DNA of 64,000 nt, from contig CM036221.1 in the NCBI GenBank assembly GCA_020631735.1, positions 17,217,381-17,281,380 on the forward strand, read 5' to 3'. The DNA comes from Saccharum officinarum (lineage: Eukaryota > Streptophyta > Magnoliopsida > Poales > Poaceae). The first letter of the stretch is position 1, and the number at the start of each line of letters is the position of its first letter. Made by a program: the position numbers and the translations under genes. The notes below the pieces were generated by a model. It was given only the letters and a program-made list of their open reading frames with translations. It did no database searches and was not told where the DNA came from. This document shows positions 32,901 through 45,328 of the stretch, in pieces.

Positions 32901-33422
32901 TCGACATGGACTCACCCTTGCTATTTCCTCCACATCTCAGGAAGGGTACCAGACTGCTAGATTCTGGAATTGTTAGGCTTGTGATCAACCAGTCAGTTTG
33001 ATCCTGTAGTGAAGGTTACACCCGGTGTTCGGAGTTGTCTTGCCGCTGTGTTGCTCTCTAAGGTTATATATTATACTATAGTGTTATGCTTAATAAGCAT
33101 TTGTCTTTTGATATTACACCTATCTGCAGCTATATGTGAGATTTGGTCTCTTTATTTCACATATAGTATATATCTGGTTTTGTCCTTAAAACCGGGTGTG
33201 ACACTCATCGTTGATAGTGCGTCCTTGGCTGTCTCATCACGCTGCAGCTGGGCCTAAAAGCGTAACCAGTACGCTCCTCTGAAAATTACCTGCAAAATAA
33301 AGTTAGATTTCATTTGATTAAAAACAACATCATTACGGCATCTCCAGATAGCGCAACACATGGCAGCCACCCCCACCCAAATCAAGTTTCTAATCCTTTT
33401 TATTTTGATTAGTTAGCCAACT
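29943..33422 (-). mobile_element. Short LINE-type fragment with 7-bp TSD, carrying a nested solo LTR
   Basis: The insert is bounded by AAGTCAT direct repeats (29936-29942 and 33423-33429). Segment X2 shows the empty site GAAGAAGTCATGGTCATTG at about 34387. The left end begins with a T-run, the complement of a poly(A) tail, so a 5'-truncated LINE on the minus strand is likely. Without the nested LTR it is about 415 bp. I could not find RT motifs in so short a remnant. Confidence 0.65.
30141..33203 (+). mobile_element. Solo LTR, Ty3-gypsy Tekay/Del type, TSD CTCAT
   Basis: This 3063-bp LTR reads TGTAACATCC...GGGTGTGACA and is flanked by CTCAT (30136-30140 and 33204-33208). It matches the reverse complement of the LTR at 2667-5997, for example the TTTTGTGCTCATGAAAAC region near the start and the CTTGTTAGACGAAC and TGAGTCATGA blocks. 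A short GTCGCCGTC microsatellite lies at about 30997-31040. No internal sequence remains. Confidence 0.93.
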
Positions 33423-33591
33423 AAGTCATGGTCATTGATGCATTGTATCTCCTTTTTGGGGTTCATGCACGAGCTACTTGAACCCAGAGATGGAGCTACT
33501 GAAGTCTTTCAACCAGTGAGGAAGTGTTGTAAAAAAAAACTAGTGAGGGAGGCACCTGATGCATATCTTTTCAATAAACCTGCAACTGCAA

Positions 33592-34239
33592 GTTTAGACT
33601 ATCTCCAACAGCCCAAACTCAAACACAAGACCCATTCTAAGGATTAGGTCACGCACAGTTACTAGGTCTCTCACCCAAAATTTCCTTTCTCCAACAGCCA
33701 ACCCAAAATTTCCCCATTCGTCCTCCACCGTGGCACGCGATGAGGCCGGAGGCAGAGGCCACCCGCACGGTGCAGCTCGCCGGCGCCGGGGGTGGAGCAC
33801 GAGCGCTGGCCGTGCCCCGACGGCGCCACGGTCCGCCTCGACGTCGTCGTCTGCGGCCACCAGACCTCCTCTGCACGCTCCCCTGGTAGTACCGGTCAGG
33901 CTCCACCGGTAGTACCGGTCAATGACCGGTAGTACCAGTAGTTTATTTTCACGCAAAACTGTGCCTTTCTCCGCCAGCCACCGGTAGTACCGGTCTCAGA
34001 CCGGTAGTACCGGTAGTTCATATCTGTGTCAAATCTGCTCGGACCGGTAGTACCGGTGATCTCGGACCGGTAGTACCGATAGTTCATACATTTTCACGGA
34101 GGCATAACTCTCTCATCCGGACTCCGAATTGGACATTCCATATATGTTTTTTTGGCCATCTCGATGAGAGGAACGCAATGATAAAGTCCGTTATACATTT
34201 TGACAATTTTACAAAATAGATATTTTTGGTTGTCAACAC
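33592..34239. repeat. Insert with ACCGGTAGTACCGGT repeats
   Basis: About 650 bp separate modules X1 and X2. The left half is GC-rich (33720-33880). The stretch 33884-34085 holds about ten copies of the self-complementary word CCGGTAGTACCGG at irregular spacing. CATAACTCTCTCATCCGGAC follows, a phrase reminiscent of SIRE-type LTRs. It is probably a retroelement fragment. No boundaries could be fixed. Confidence 0.45.
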
Positions 34240-35430
34240 TCATTAGAGAGAATAGTCCATATCATGGTCTAGTTACAAAGCTAGCGACGAATTAAATTTT
34301 ACCTGGCAATCCCATCATGAGTCATGACTATCTTAGCCTGTCTCCTGAAGGGGGGAAAAGCGAAAAAAAAATTGTTCAGACAAGGGAAGAAGTCATGGTC
34401 ATTGATGCATTGTATCTCCTTTTTGGGGTTCATGCACGGGCTACTTGAGCCCAGAGATGGAGCTACTGAAGTCTTTCAACCAGTGAGGAAGGCACCTGAT
34501 GCATCGCTTTTCAATAAACCTGCAAACTGCAAGCATACCCTTTGCAATCCAGGCATGCAGCTAGCTAGCTCGCACTAGATAATATCTTAGGAAAGTTGGT
34601 CTGATTAGGCAACACACTAGCTAGATTACCACCATTGGTTGCTTGCGCTCTATCATATCGGTCATGTTGTGTGTGATTCTAGATGAAATAATTTCGAATC
34701 CGATTATATTCCGATTGTGATTGTCAAACAAACATGATCAATCAAACACAGCATCGATCCCTGTACTGTGTGCATGAGCTAGATCTTATCGCTGAGCCAG
34801 CTAAGCTTACAGATCTTTTGCATGCCCTCAATTCAATATCAGAAGACAAACGAATTAGATAGCAAGGCCCCATTTTGGCCAGTGATCGATTTGATGCCGA
34901 TATTTAGCTTTTCAGAAGAAAGAACGCGCTTTCCTTGTCAAGCAACATGCAACAAGTTTTTTTGTTAGGTTTATGTGCGCCAAATATATAAAAACTTAAT
35001 TCATCTCCAGGACGCATCCATACGCAGATGAATTGTTATGCACCGTACCCTAGCTATCTAGTCTAGATTAATCAGCAAATGGATTGATTTCTTGCAGCGA
35101 TTTCTTTATCTTCCACTTGATTAAATTTGAAACCGAAAAAGCACGGATTCCACCATGTACATCCTTATCGACTTTCAGGGCAACGAGACTTACATGATAT
35201 TTTTGTTTGGTGACCATTGGCGCTATAAGCTAGATAGTGTATCAACGCGTGTTCACTTTTGGAATAAAGGTAAACATTTCCCTTGTCACATTACGTGTGT
35301 CCTGAAAATTGGACGATATATAACCGAAGTTGCAGTGAAACAGGGGCCGGTAAAGTGGGTCCGATGCTGTTCGTTCCACCACCACTCAAGTTCTCAGGCT
35401 TTTCTGAGCGGCTGAACCTAAACCCTAGGC
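34240..35430. repeat. Flank module copy X2
   Basis: Matches X1 at its start, and later resembles the distal 3' flank of U1-U3 and of copies A and B. Examples are AACTTAATTCATCTCCAGGA near 34993 and GATTCCACC...TTTTCAGGG near 35146. The 86-codon ORF at 35155 falls in this homologous non-coding stretch and is probably fortuitous. Confidence 0.6.
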
Positions 35431-36069
35431 TATATATAAGATCTCAATTGTACATGTACTAATATAAATAATTAACAAGGGTTTGGCAGCAACATACTTC
35501 TGACGACTGAGCTTTTCTCTTGATTGGTTAAGTCTTTGAAAAATGCTCACTTAAATCGCTTGTCATGTTGATTGTCGAGTTAGCGGACAGGGCAGCAACA
35601 TACCTGAGGTAATGCGAATGTCGACAACCCCTTTGGTAGCGGCCATCTGACGCAATGCAACGATGGCATAGGGCCGTGAGTTTTCTAATCCCGGCCAATG
35701 TTATTAGGGTTTCAAATTAGGGGAAACTTTGAATCTCAGATGAAATTCCCCTCTGATTGATGAACCCACATACCTTTGTTTTGAGAAATGGAGAGGGAAT
35801 GCAACTGCCATGCGATGAATTTTAGTGCTATATTACTCAAGTACTCCCTCTTGATAGGCTATGAAGCACAGACAATTTCTACTTAAATATCAAATTTTGA
35901 TTTGGTTTATAGAGGCATCACACAGGACCAAAAAATAATACTTTATGTTAATTTGATAGGATTTGAATTATATTCACTCGAAGGTCTCTTATGGGACTAG
36001 AAGTTTAAACTATTCTCAAAATCAGCATCAAACAGATCACCTGTACAAGAAATTTCAGAAGATCGACTT
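35431..36069. other. Unassigned AT-rich stretch
   Basis: I see no gene, inverted termini or recognisable repeat here. Confidence 0.35.
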
Positions 36070-36930
36070 TCTTCTTCTCTTGGAGTATTTGGATTTTAGG
36101 GTATTAGTGGATTGCGATTGATAGCTAAACCTTGGGATTGGAGTGATTGTGATTTGGCTATTAAAACTTTCTTTTCTTGTTCAGGAGATGATTCCTTTTC
36201 TTCCTCGAGAAGTTCAAAATGAATGCTAGTGCAAGGAGTCTTTTCACTAATCTTATTGAGTATAGATTTTGCTTCACTAGCAGACAAATGAAGGAAAGCT
36301 CCTCTAGAGGCTAAATCAAGGGATTCCCTAAAATCCTTGCTTAGACCCACGTAAAAATGTTGAAGGAGTATGGGGTCTTATAAGGCTAAGTCTGGTTCAG
36401 AGTCTATAAGAGAGTTAAAACAGTTCTAAGGTTAACTACTTTAGAGATGGAAAAGAAGTCCAAGCAAAAGCTAGAACGCAAAGTTCCCAAAATTTCTCTG
36501 CTTCTTCTCTACGGTTCTATTATACCATTTTTTAGTTCTTCCCTTCAAAGAGATAGGAAAAAGCTTCTATCTTAAGGTTCATTAGACATGTCCTCTATGC
36601 GGAAACAGTCACAGGTCTATTCTAACTCTTGTAGGTGAAGGTATGAATTTTCGTCTACCTTTCCTGAAAAGGATTGGTTCTGGACCATTGCAACCAAACA
36701 CAGGCGTAGCTCATAGGCAGGTGTTAGGATATGCTTTGATGATTCTTTTGGCCGATGACTGGTGCTTGTGGGTGCAGCACATTGGTATATGGGAGTGGAA
36801 TCTATGGCATCCATAATGATGAAAACAAAGAGGAAAATCTAAAATGAAAAAGATAAAAGTATAATACAAGGTTAAGCTAGGTTCAAAGTTAACTCAACAA
36901 CCGTTTCCCCGGCAACGGCGCCAGAAAGCT
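36070..36930 (-). pseudogene. Gypsy leader and broken gag fragment
   Basis: The minus-strand sequence downstream of the primer-binding site encodes pieces of a Ty3-gypsy gag. One starts at 36814, with VDENSYLHLQELE followed by a stop and then TCDCFRIEDMSNEP. Another at 36096-36350 has LDLASRGAFLHLSASEAKSIL. Stops and frame changes interrupt it, and homology ends near 36070, so pol is missing. The class (Athila/Tat-like) is suggested by the PBS and gag style only. Confidence 0.65.
36906..36923 (-). other. Primer-binding site of the 36-38 kb gypsy element
   Basis: The minus strand reads TGGCGCCGTTGCCGGGGA, the form complementary to the 3' end of a plant tRNA-Asp as used by Athila/Tat-type elements. 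It lies 7 bp inside the LTR end. Confidence 0.75.
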
Positions 36931-38166
36931 TGTTGGTATTTATTAACGCTCATAGAAAAGATCCGCAAGCGCACAGATACCGCTGTAGCTTTCACCCGAA
37001 GGTTTTAAATATTGTATCCACAAGAAAACATGTGAGTGCAACTAAGTCCATGCTTAACCCATGAGAAGCATCAAGGACGGAGATGATAGGGACATAGAGA
37101 AGATCACTAAGGTCTTCTAGTTCTATCCCTCGCAAGCTATGTCTAGTATTATTCAACTGGGGACATTAATTAAGAAGAGACATCAGCAGATGATGCTTTC
37201 CTTAGCAACCAGGTCCTACTAGTCCTACAAACGGGAGGTGGACTATAGAAGATTCAACGAGGTAAAGTCACCCTCACGAGATACCACCTATCTGGAAAGT
37301 AGGGTGCATCTATGAGTAACCCAAGTCTAAGAGCCACACTTACACTAGAATTATACCTTAAACTATGACCGTTGGTTAAAGCACTCAAAAGAGACTCGCA
37401 AACCTGAAGAACAATATAAACAATGTTACTTACTTGAGTTAGAAGTTGATTGCTAGAGGAATCTCAGAAGCAAGCTCTGAAGGAACTTAATCCCGCAGGT
37501 ACAAGCCAAAGAGGGAGCACTGACAGGCTGGCACTTCCTCCAAACTCTTTCCTCATACTCTATCTGTCTATATCTAAAAGACTAGTTGAATCTCTGGAGG
37601 ACTACATGACTAATCTTCTCTTGATGGCTATCTCTAAGAGGTAGATCCTTTCATGGGATCTCTCTCAATTGATCCTCACTGGAAAATATGAATTAGGGTT
37701 TTAGGGATGCCTTTAGCTCAGGGGGTACAGGGTTGCTTATATAGGTTGGTGGGATGAACCAGAGCCCTCGAATCAAACCGACTTTGATCTACGGCGAAGA
37801 TTGGACCTCAATGGCAGTGGGGAACCGATGTTCAAAGTGGGCCGTGAACAGGCTTTGGCCTAGGTTGGTCGACCTAGGCCCAGGTCGGCCGACCCCCTTC
37901 TGTGGCCCTTCGGCCCAAGTTTCGATGGATCACCTTCTCGTGTTCTCCAGAACCTTCTCAAGTTGGTTTCGCGGTGGAATATGCTTTTTAGCCTGACATC
38001 CTTGATATCTTGTCTCATTTTCTTGATAAACCCTACAAAAACACAGATTCACCAAAACATGTGGAATTCTGTTAGTTTAATCCCTAATTCTATGTTGGAG
38101 ATTGATTTATACCCTTATTCATGTTTTATTGATGGTTTATAATTGATGTTAGTGACCGTGTCAACA
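36931..38166 (-). mobile_element. 5' LTR of a truncated gypsy element
   Basis: A 1236-bp LTR runs from TGTTGGTATT to GTGTCAACA. A minus-strand TATA-like CTATATAAGC is at about 37738-37747, and the PBS follows on the minus strand. Its outer end directly abuts CACTA subterminal sequence at 38167. No partner LTR was found in the window. Confidence 0.8.
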
Positions 38167-38327
38167 GCTAGTAACACTAGCCACCTCTACAAAATTGATT
38201 TGTAGGGGCGGCTGTAATACTAGCCGCCCCTATAATACCTGTTTGTAGGGGTAGTTTAGTCTAGAACGGCCCCTAGAGTACATTTTCCCGCAAAAAAAAT
38301 TCAAATTTACAATTCAAATTTGACCGG

Positions 38328-38476
<149 letters not shown>

Positions 38477-38691
38477 CAAATCTAACCACAAGCACAAGAG
38501 CATTATATAAACTAACGTTACAAGTCCAATTCACAAGAATATATGCAATCCATCATTACATAGACATAATTCACAAGTCTCATTCGTTCCACAAGCCAAA
38601 CCATCCCACAAGGTAAGACCAACGTCAAATTCCATACACATTGTTATCAACGGCATAGAGCTAACCTTTCAGTCTCACGAAGGTGTTGGTA

Positions 38692-40633
38692 CTAAGGATT
38701 TCTACCTAAGTCGGAAGCTCGATCATGGTAGGTGCCTTTGACATGTACAATCTGGTCCAATATGAAGTTGCAAACGTCGCCGATGAGCTCTAAGAGTTCA
38801 TCATCCTTGTAAGAGTTCATCATGGTAGATCGCGGAAGTGACACTCCCTTTGACTCCTTTGTAGTCCACTCCTCGAATATAGGACAAGTAGGACCTGGTT
38901 GCAAAAGAAGACTTGCTCTGTTCTTGATCTTCCTTAGTAATGTTCTTTCTGTGTAGATATAAAGTATTCTTGCCATGATTGCTAGGTGTAATTACACTAA
39001 TCATAGTATACTCTGACATGTAATTAAGAATGACTTAGGAATATTCCTTTACTTTTACCTAAACTATGTTATTACCTTATAAGGGAGTGCTCTAGGTGAA
39101 TTACACTATTTATGACTTGATATTTATTATTCATTATATATTTTATCTTATGACTTGTGACTTATCCCTGTTATGAGTAGATAGATTAGAAATAGTTTAC
39201 TCTTTATTGTATGTACAAGTGATCGTCACATTTTCTTTAAGCCATCCCTTTCTAGTGGTAAAATATAAATAACGATCCCTGAAATACTCCTGGGTAAAAT
39301 GGTACAATGGTATAATTATTTGTGCGCTTGAGGATACTTTCTATTCTTATCTTTGTCTTATTTAGTCACATGAACTAATAAGATAACTACTTAATAGTAA
39401 TGTCAGGTAGTGCCTACAATCATTTTTAGCTTCCACACTAGGGATGACAACCTAGTACAAGTAAGCTAGAGATGCAAGTAATTAATAGGAGGCTACTAAA
39501 ACAAGTGTCAAGTTAATAAATACCATTAAGCATTTCTGGCGCTATTGCTAAGGATGGAATCCAAACTCTAATCTTAGAAGTGACGCTAAAAAATGTCAAC
39601 AAGTATCCAAAAGTGAACGTTACAAGTATATATACAAACATATAAGCTAATGAGGATTGTCGATATGTATACGTCTTGAGAATCGCTATGAAGTCTTTGT
39701 ATGTCACTGGGTCCCTATCTATTGAATCAGAGACTCATGCCATGCTCCTCCCGACATCGACGCCTATACAGATCCAGTGGTTGCTGCATGAATTTAATCA
39801 TAGAACTATATAATCTCTTTTGCATCAAACAAAATATATCGAACAAAGCTTTAAGTATAAAGTTGAACTTAGTCGAAGTTGTATGGTAGCCATATAGTAA
39901 AGTGGTGTTGGAGATTTTTTAAAGCCATGGCAATGTACGCCGCAACCTTAAGGGACTCTTCCTTTATTTTCTTCTAACGGATCTCCTCTTTCTCCAGAAG
40001 GGTGTTTCCAGTAGCTAGTTCTTTGCCATCCAGTTTCCACTGTCTGGGGTAATTAAAATTTGTTTGTGCTATAGGTTGAGGGTCTACATACATGTCTTTC
40101 ACACTTGGCATTTGTTTTACAATGTGCACTTGCATTCTACAAATTATGACATGGGTTAGTTACAACAAAATCCAAAGATTACATTCATATCATATCGAGA
40201 GGGCAAGGACTTATAGGCACCACGTGCGAATTAGATTTGTTTTCATTGCTCCGAGGTGAAAGCATGTCTGCATGTCATTGAAGTCAAAGATAATTTTCCC
40301 GGCTAGGCTTCCAAATGTGCCGGCGGGGAAGCATGCTTGTATGAGGTCTATGCTCATTGGGAGAACATGGAAGTACCAATCATGGAACCTTTTCATTCCA
40401 AGTGGTAGGCGCTGGATGTCCCAGTTCGGTAGGAAGGGCTTGCCTCTTTCATATGTTTTTAGGCAATCCTTTGACCATTTGATGGCATCAACATTTGGAA
40501 ACTTCTTTGCTGGTTTGTGGAGTTTGCTAGTGACGGCCTCATCAGAAGCCCTTTTTGGGACTTCTTTAACTTGGTTCTCCGACTTGAACTGGTCATGGGC
40601 ACACCACTTATGAACCGACGAGACGTCTCTCAT
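38692..40633 (-). pseudogene. CACTA second ORF (TNPD/TNPA-side protein), broken
   Basis: The segment 40211-40633 is a 140-codon piece with LPLGMKRFHDWYFHVLP, CFPAGTFGSLAGKIIFDFND and MKTNLIRTWCL. From memory, the same order occurs in the second protein of grass CACTA elements (DUF8039-like stretch). A further piece at 38692-38976, with DVCNFILDQIVHVKGTYHDR, resembles its C-terminal tail. The 1.2 kb between shows only short open stretches and may contain introns or decay. Its usual role would be as an accessory protein in CACTA transposition, but I cannot assign function confidently. Confidence 0.55.
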
Positions 40634-41496
40634 CGGAACATAAATTGGCCTTACTTTGATTGGATGCTTCTTTCAAAGTTCCCGTTCAGGCATGTCCTCA
40701 TCTTCTTGTGCACCACCTTCTTTAGGAGGCACTCGTTGTTCATGTATCAGCCGTGCATGTTGAGAAGACTATGGCATCTCATCATGCCCTTGCTGGGTAC
40801 GAGATGGAGAAGGTTGTGGCTTATCAGGCACGTGCTCGCTAGGAGGTGGGGAAGAATGTGGCATCTCACGAGACGGTGAAAATATCTCCCTGTCCTCAAC
40901 AACTCGCTCCAAATTTGAGAGAGATTACTTTTTCATGTGACAAAGATTGAACAATTCAAATTTTAAATTTTTAAAAATAACAACTTCGAACCAGATTTAT
41001 AAATATATAGTCTCACACACATACATAAATATATAGTCTCACACAACATACATAAATGTATAAATGAAGTGTCACACACATGCATAAATGAAGTCTTACA
41101 AACAAACACACACTTACACAAACACTCCATGTTTAACAATTAGCTAGCCTGCTGTAACGACTCTTCCCTTGACACCTTTTTGTTTCCATGGAAATATGTC
41201 TTTGGGCAGATTCTTTTTCACAACACTGATCTTCTTAGGAAAGTCTGTAAATAGCGGCATCTCATCGTAGTTATTGTAATCTTCAACATCGTCTATGCCA
41301 TCAACTCCGATAATGTGCTATTTCTCGAAGGCAACCATGTGCTTTGTCTTCTTCTTTGGGGGAGATTACTTTGTGGGTCAGGCATATAGAAAACTTGTGC
41401 GACACGTGAAGTGAGCACCCAAGGGTCATCTTGGTAGCCTAGACTCTCGAGGTCTAGGACTCTCAATCCGATCTTGTTCAGTTGGTGTTGTTTGAT
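40634..41496. other. CACTA interior between the two ORFs
   Basis: AT-rich CACTA interior. Only short open stretches are visible, and I cannot place a domain here. Runs of CACACA-rich, ATAAATATATAG-type sequence lie around 41000-41120. Confidence 0.4.
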
Positions 41497-44400
41497 CTAG
41501 CGGCATTGAAACAGGGCCACAGTTATATCCCTTCCATAGTCAAGTTCCCATATCTCTTCAATGATGCCAAAGTATTGGATCTTTCGCCCCACTCCATCAA
41601 GAGCTTCTATTCGAACACCGCTGTTTTGGTTCACACATTGACTTTTCTTTGCATGGGTGTAGTACGTGTACCAGTTGATGTCATAAGCTTTCCAAGATGT
41701 CACTTGTTTTGATAGATCCTCCGCCAACCTACTGATGGTAATAGTTTGTGGTTTCTCTAGGTAGTATGTTTTGGTCCTTCAACCATGTAGTTAGTCCTTG
41801 CCTGTGCTGTTTCATGACCCAATCATCTGAACGACCATTTCTCTCTGCCATAATGATAGCCAAGTGTTCATCAATGTACGGCTGCATTAGTTGTGTACTC
41901 TGCAAGACATTATAATGCACCTGACTATGAACACTTTTCTACCACTGGTGCCCTTCCCAGCCAGCCTACCCTTTTGATGAGAATCGGGTTTACCAATCCC
42001 TTTTTATACTTTTAGGTACTCTTGACAGCACTCGATAACTTCTTCAGTACTATAACCCTCTATCATGATGACCTCTGGGTATGCTCGATTATGCACGTAT
42101 CGGCTTAGAACCGATATGAACCACTCGTAGGACAACATTTCATGCAAGTAGTAAGGGCCCAACACCTGTATCTGATGAACCATGTGAATCGTGAGATGTG
42201 GCATTATATCAAAAAAAGTGGGAGGTAAACACATCTCTTATTGGTTTTGTGTCTCCACCACGAATTCATGTAGGCCACTCAGCTCTTTCTTGCCAATCGT
42301 CTTCTATGACATCTTCAAAAAAAGGAGCACATGTGGGTGATGGCCATTTTCAAGAATTCTAGCTTTACATCCCTGATTGCAATAGGTAGAAACACTGTCA
42401 GCATCACATGACAATCGTGAGCCTTGTAGCATGTTATTGATAGGTCCTTCATCGACACTAGCTTCTTCACATTCACTGAAAACCCAGTCAGGACTTTGAC
42501 CCCCGTCAGGAAAGTGCATATAGTTGTCTTCTCTTCTGGTGTTAGGTTGAAGCTAGCCGCGGGCAGAGTGTATTTTCCATTAGCCGCCTCAACCGGGTGA
42601 AGCTTTGGCATCACATTTAGCTCATGTCTTTCTGTGATTTCAAACCATCCTTTGACTTGCTTGTGTCCAGCAAGGTAGCAATGAGACTCTCAAAGATGTT
42701 CTTTTGCACGTGCATAGCATCAATGGCATGGGGGACATGCAAGTTTGGCCAATAAGGCAGATACTAAAAGAAGATCGATTGTTTCTTAAAAGGTACGCCT
42801 TCGACAGGAGGTGTGCTTATATCTCTGTTCGTCCCATCTGGATTCTTATTTCCATAGATGACACATGGTTTTCACCATTTTGTACACGTGTTCTCTGTTA
42901 TGACGTCTCTCCGGAGGGGTTCAATCTCTAGGGTGTTGTCATAAAATATAAAGAACAATTTGCTGCGGTACTTGTGATTTGTCTTTAAGAAGCGCCAGTT
43001 CCTCAGGTAAACTATCTTCTTGGATGCATCCAGAAACACCCATGTAGTACCAACCAAGCAGATTAAGATCCTGTCTTCCCTTTGATCTATCCAGACAAAA
43101 CAAACAGCGCGAGGTAATCATTGGTAGTAACAAAGATTATTGTTCTACATATGAAGTCCTTCTTTCGGAACGCATCGTACATCGACTCCCCCTGCCTCCA
43201 TAGCCTCTCTATTTCTTGCATTAGAGGCTCGAGGAACACGTCTATATCAATGCCTGGTTGTTTGGGGCCAAAAATAAGAATAGTGAGGAGAAGGTACTTT
43301 CTCTTCTAACACAAATATGTTGGGATGTTGTACATAGTCAAGATCACTGGCCAAGTGTTGTGGTCGCTCATCCTCTCATTGAAGGGATTCATTCCATCGG
43401 TGCTCAAGCCAAACCGTACATTCCTTAGGTCAGCACTGAATTCTTTCTGCTTCTCATTGAACGCTTGCCACTGACTACAATCGGCCGGGTGTGCAATCTT
43501 ATCATCATCCACCTTGCGCTCATCATCCCACCATGTCATGAGTGCGTCTTCCTTAGGGTTTAGGAAGATACGTCTCAAGCGGTCAGTCAATGACAGGTAC
43601 CACATTACTAAGGCCGGAATTCTTCTTTGCTTTGCATCATTGCCTAATGGAGTGTCCTCTGGGGGCTGAGATTCTTGCACCGCCTTTTTTGTACCCTTCT
43701 TATTCCTCTTGTTCCCCGTGGATGCTTTGTCCCCACTATAAAGGTCATTGTTCTTGTATCGGCTGGCCCTACACCGGGGACATTTATCCAGTGACTTGAA
43801 CATTTTGCCACGAAAAAGGATACAGTGGTTGGGGCATGTATGGATTTTTTCAACACCCATTGTTAATGGACTTATAACCTTCTTCTCTTGGTATGTGTTG
43901 GTGGGAACTGAGTTTGGCTGTGGCAGTAACTATGACAAGAGACACAACAAATCATTGAAACTACAGTCCGACCAGTCGTACTTAGCCTTTAGGATGAGTA
44001 ACTCAAGCACAAAATGTAGCAATATCCAGTGTGTTGGACAACCCTTTTCAATAGCATACATAGTCTCCTTCGATGCTTTTGTCACCTTTTCCAAATTTTC
44101 TAGATCCAAATTTTCTAGACCTTTTAGGCTCTTCTGTAAAATCTCTGGTCTAAGGGCCCGAAGAATATCGTCCAAATGATCATCGTCATCTTCATCCCCC
44201 ACACGTGCTCCACCATCATTGTTGGCACCACCATCATTATTAGCACAACCTTCATCGTTACCATCCCAACCACCAGCATCATCACCACCTTGTTCATTGC
44301 CAAACTCGGGATCCATTTGTGCATCAAGCTCTTCTGAGTATTGGGACAGGTATTCTAGGGTTTTGGGGTCGTCTTCTTCATCATCATTGTTATCAACAAC

Positions 44401-44655
44401 CGTTGTTTCACCATGATGAATCCACACTATTTAGTCCTCAGCAAATCCTCGCACAATCAAATATTCTCTGATAATACTCGAATCTATCCATGCCATACGA
44501 TTCTTGCAATCTTTGCAGGGACAAATAATTGTATCCTTATTCTCTATCAACGTCGCTGCATGCTTCTCTGCGACTTCAATAAATTTGTCCGCCTCTTCAC
44601 GGAAACCTGCCTTGAACCTTAACGAGCCATACATCTGAGAATTCCTGTACTCCAT
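41497..44655 (-). pseudogene. TNP2-like CACTA transposase, disrupted
   Basis: On the minus strand, in order from 44655: a Transpos_assoc-like N-terminus (MEYRNSQMYGS, CPCKDCKNRMAW), an acidic Asp/Gly/Asn-rich linker (43930-44427), Transposase_21 (43306-43860, with CPNHCILFRGK, CPRCRASRYK, VRFGLSTDGMNPFNERMS and TWPVILTMYNIPTYLC), further fragments at 42872-43133 and 42304-42614, a DUF4218 block (42004-42234, LPPTFFDIMPHLTIHMVHQI), and a DUF4216 block (41497-41727, SWKAYDINWYTYYT and IIEEIWELDYG). This is the usual order of a TNP2 protein. The frame changes several times and stops are present, so it is unlikely to be active unless some breaks are introns. Confidence 0.88.
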
Positions 44656-44704
44656 CTTTTACAACACAACAACCAAAGAAAATACATTAAAGGACTACTA
44701 ATTC

Positions 44705-44705
<1 letters not shown>

Positions 44706-44779
<74 letters not shown>
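44706..44779. repeat. (AT)n microsatellite
   Basis: A pure AT dinucleotide run of about 37 units, upstream of the TNP2 start in the CACTA 5' region. Confidence 0.97.
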
Positions 44780-44784
<5 letters not shown>

Positions 44785-45323
44785 ATCAATTTAATAATTA
44801 ATTACTTGACAATAGTTGTACATACTTCATATATATATAAATATAAAATAAAATTACATGAAGCATAATAAACACATACCATGGTAGAGGATAATTAATT
44901 AATTGTCTATTTATCCATAAATAATTAAAAATATAGATTTATTGATTAAAATAAAAAATTCAAAGACAAGAATTAGCAACAATTAATATTTTACATACTA
45001 CTTTTATGCAAACCCTATTCCAATTTCATGAAACATAAATTAACAAAATTAAATTTAAAAAACAAACCCTAGATCTAGATTTTCATGACATGATATTGGG
45101 TGTAATCTCCACTAAAATCAAGCAAATTTGACTAATAAATGGTGTAATCTCATTTCTATAACTAATTTACACTAATAGCTTCAAAACTAGGGTCCAATTT
45201 GCTTCATACAAAGCTCAAGCACCATAGAAGAGAGGGAAAAGCAAAACTCAAATTACTCACTAACCAACCATTAAAACTTCAAATAAAGACTTGAAATAGT
45301 ATTTTCTTACCTTTTACAGCCTC
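44780..45323. other. CACTA 5' non-coding region, left of the gypsy insertion
   Basis: AT-rich, no ORF of note. It would be contiguous with 55173 onward before the gypsy element inserted at TCCAC. Confidence 0.6.
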
Positions 45324-45328
45324 TCCAC

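Larger units (their letters stand above)
29785..33591. repeat. Flank module copy X1, interrupted by a LINE fragment
   Basis: 29785-29942 and 33430-33591 together match X2 (34240-34540) as one continuous stretch. They are separated here by an insertion at 29943-33422. The module carries GAGGCACCTGATGCAT, related to the block in copies A and B and U1-U3. Non-coding. Confidence 0.75.

Noticed and set aside
33884..34085. Possible CRISPR-like spaced repeats
   Set aside because: Repeat spacing is irregular, the word is palindromic, there are no unique spacers of constant length, and the DNA is eukaryotic.
35155..35415. 86-codon ORF with a fair start context
   Set aside because: The homologous stretches in copies A, B and U1-U3 have no equivalent frame, so it looks fortuitous.
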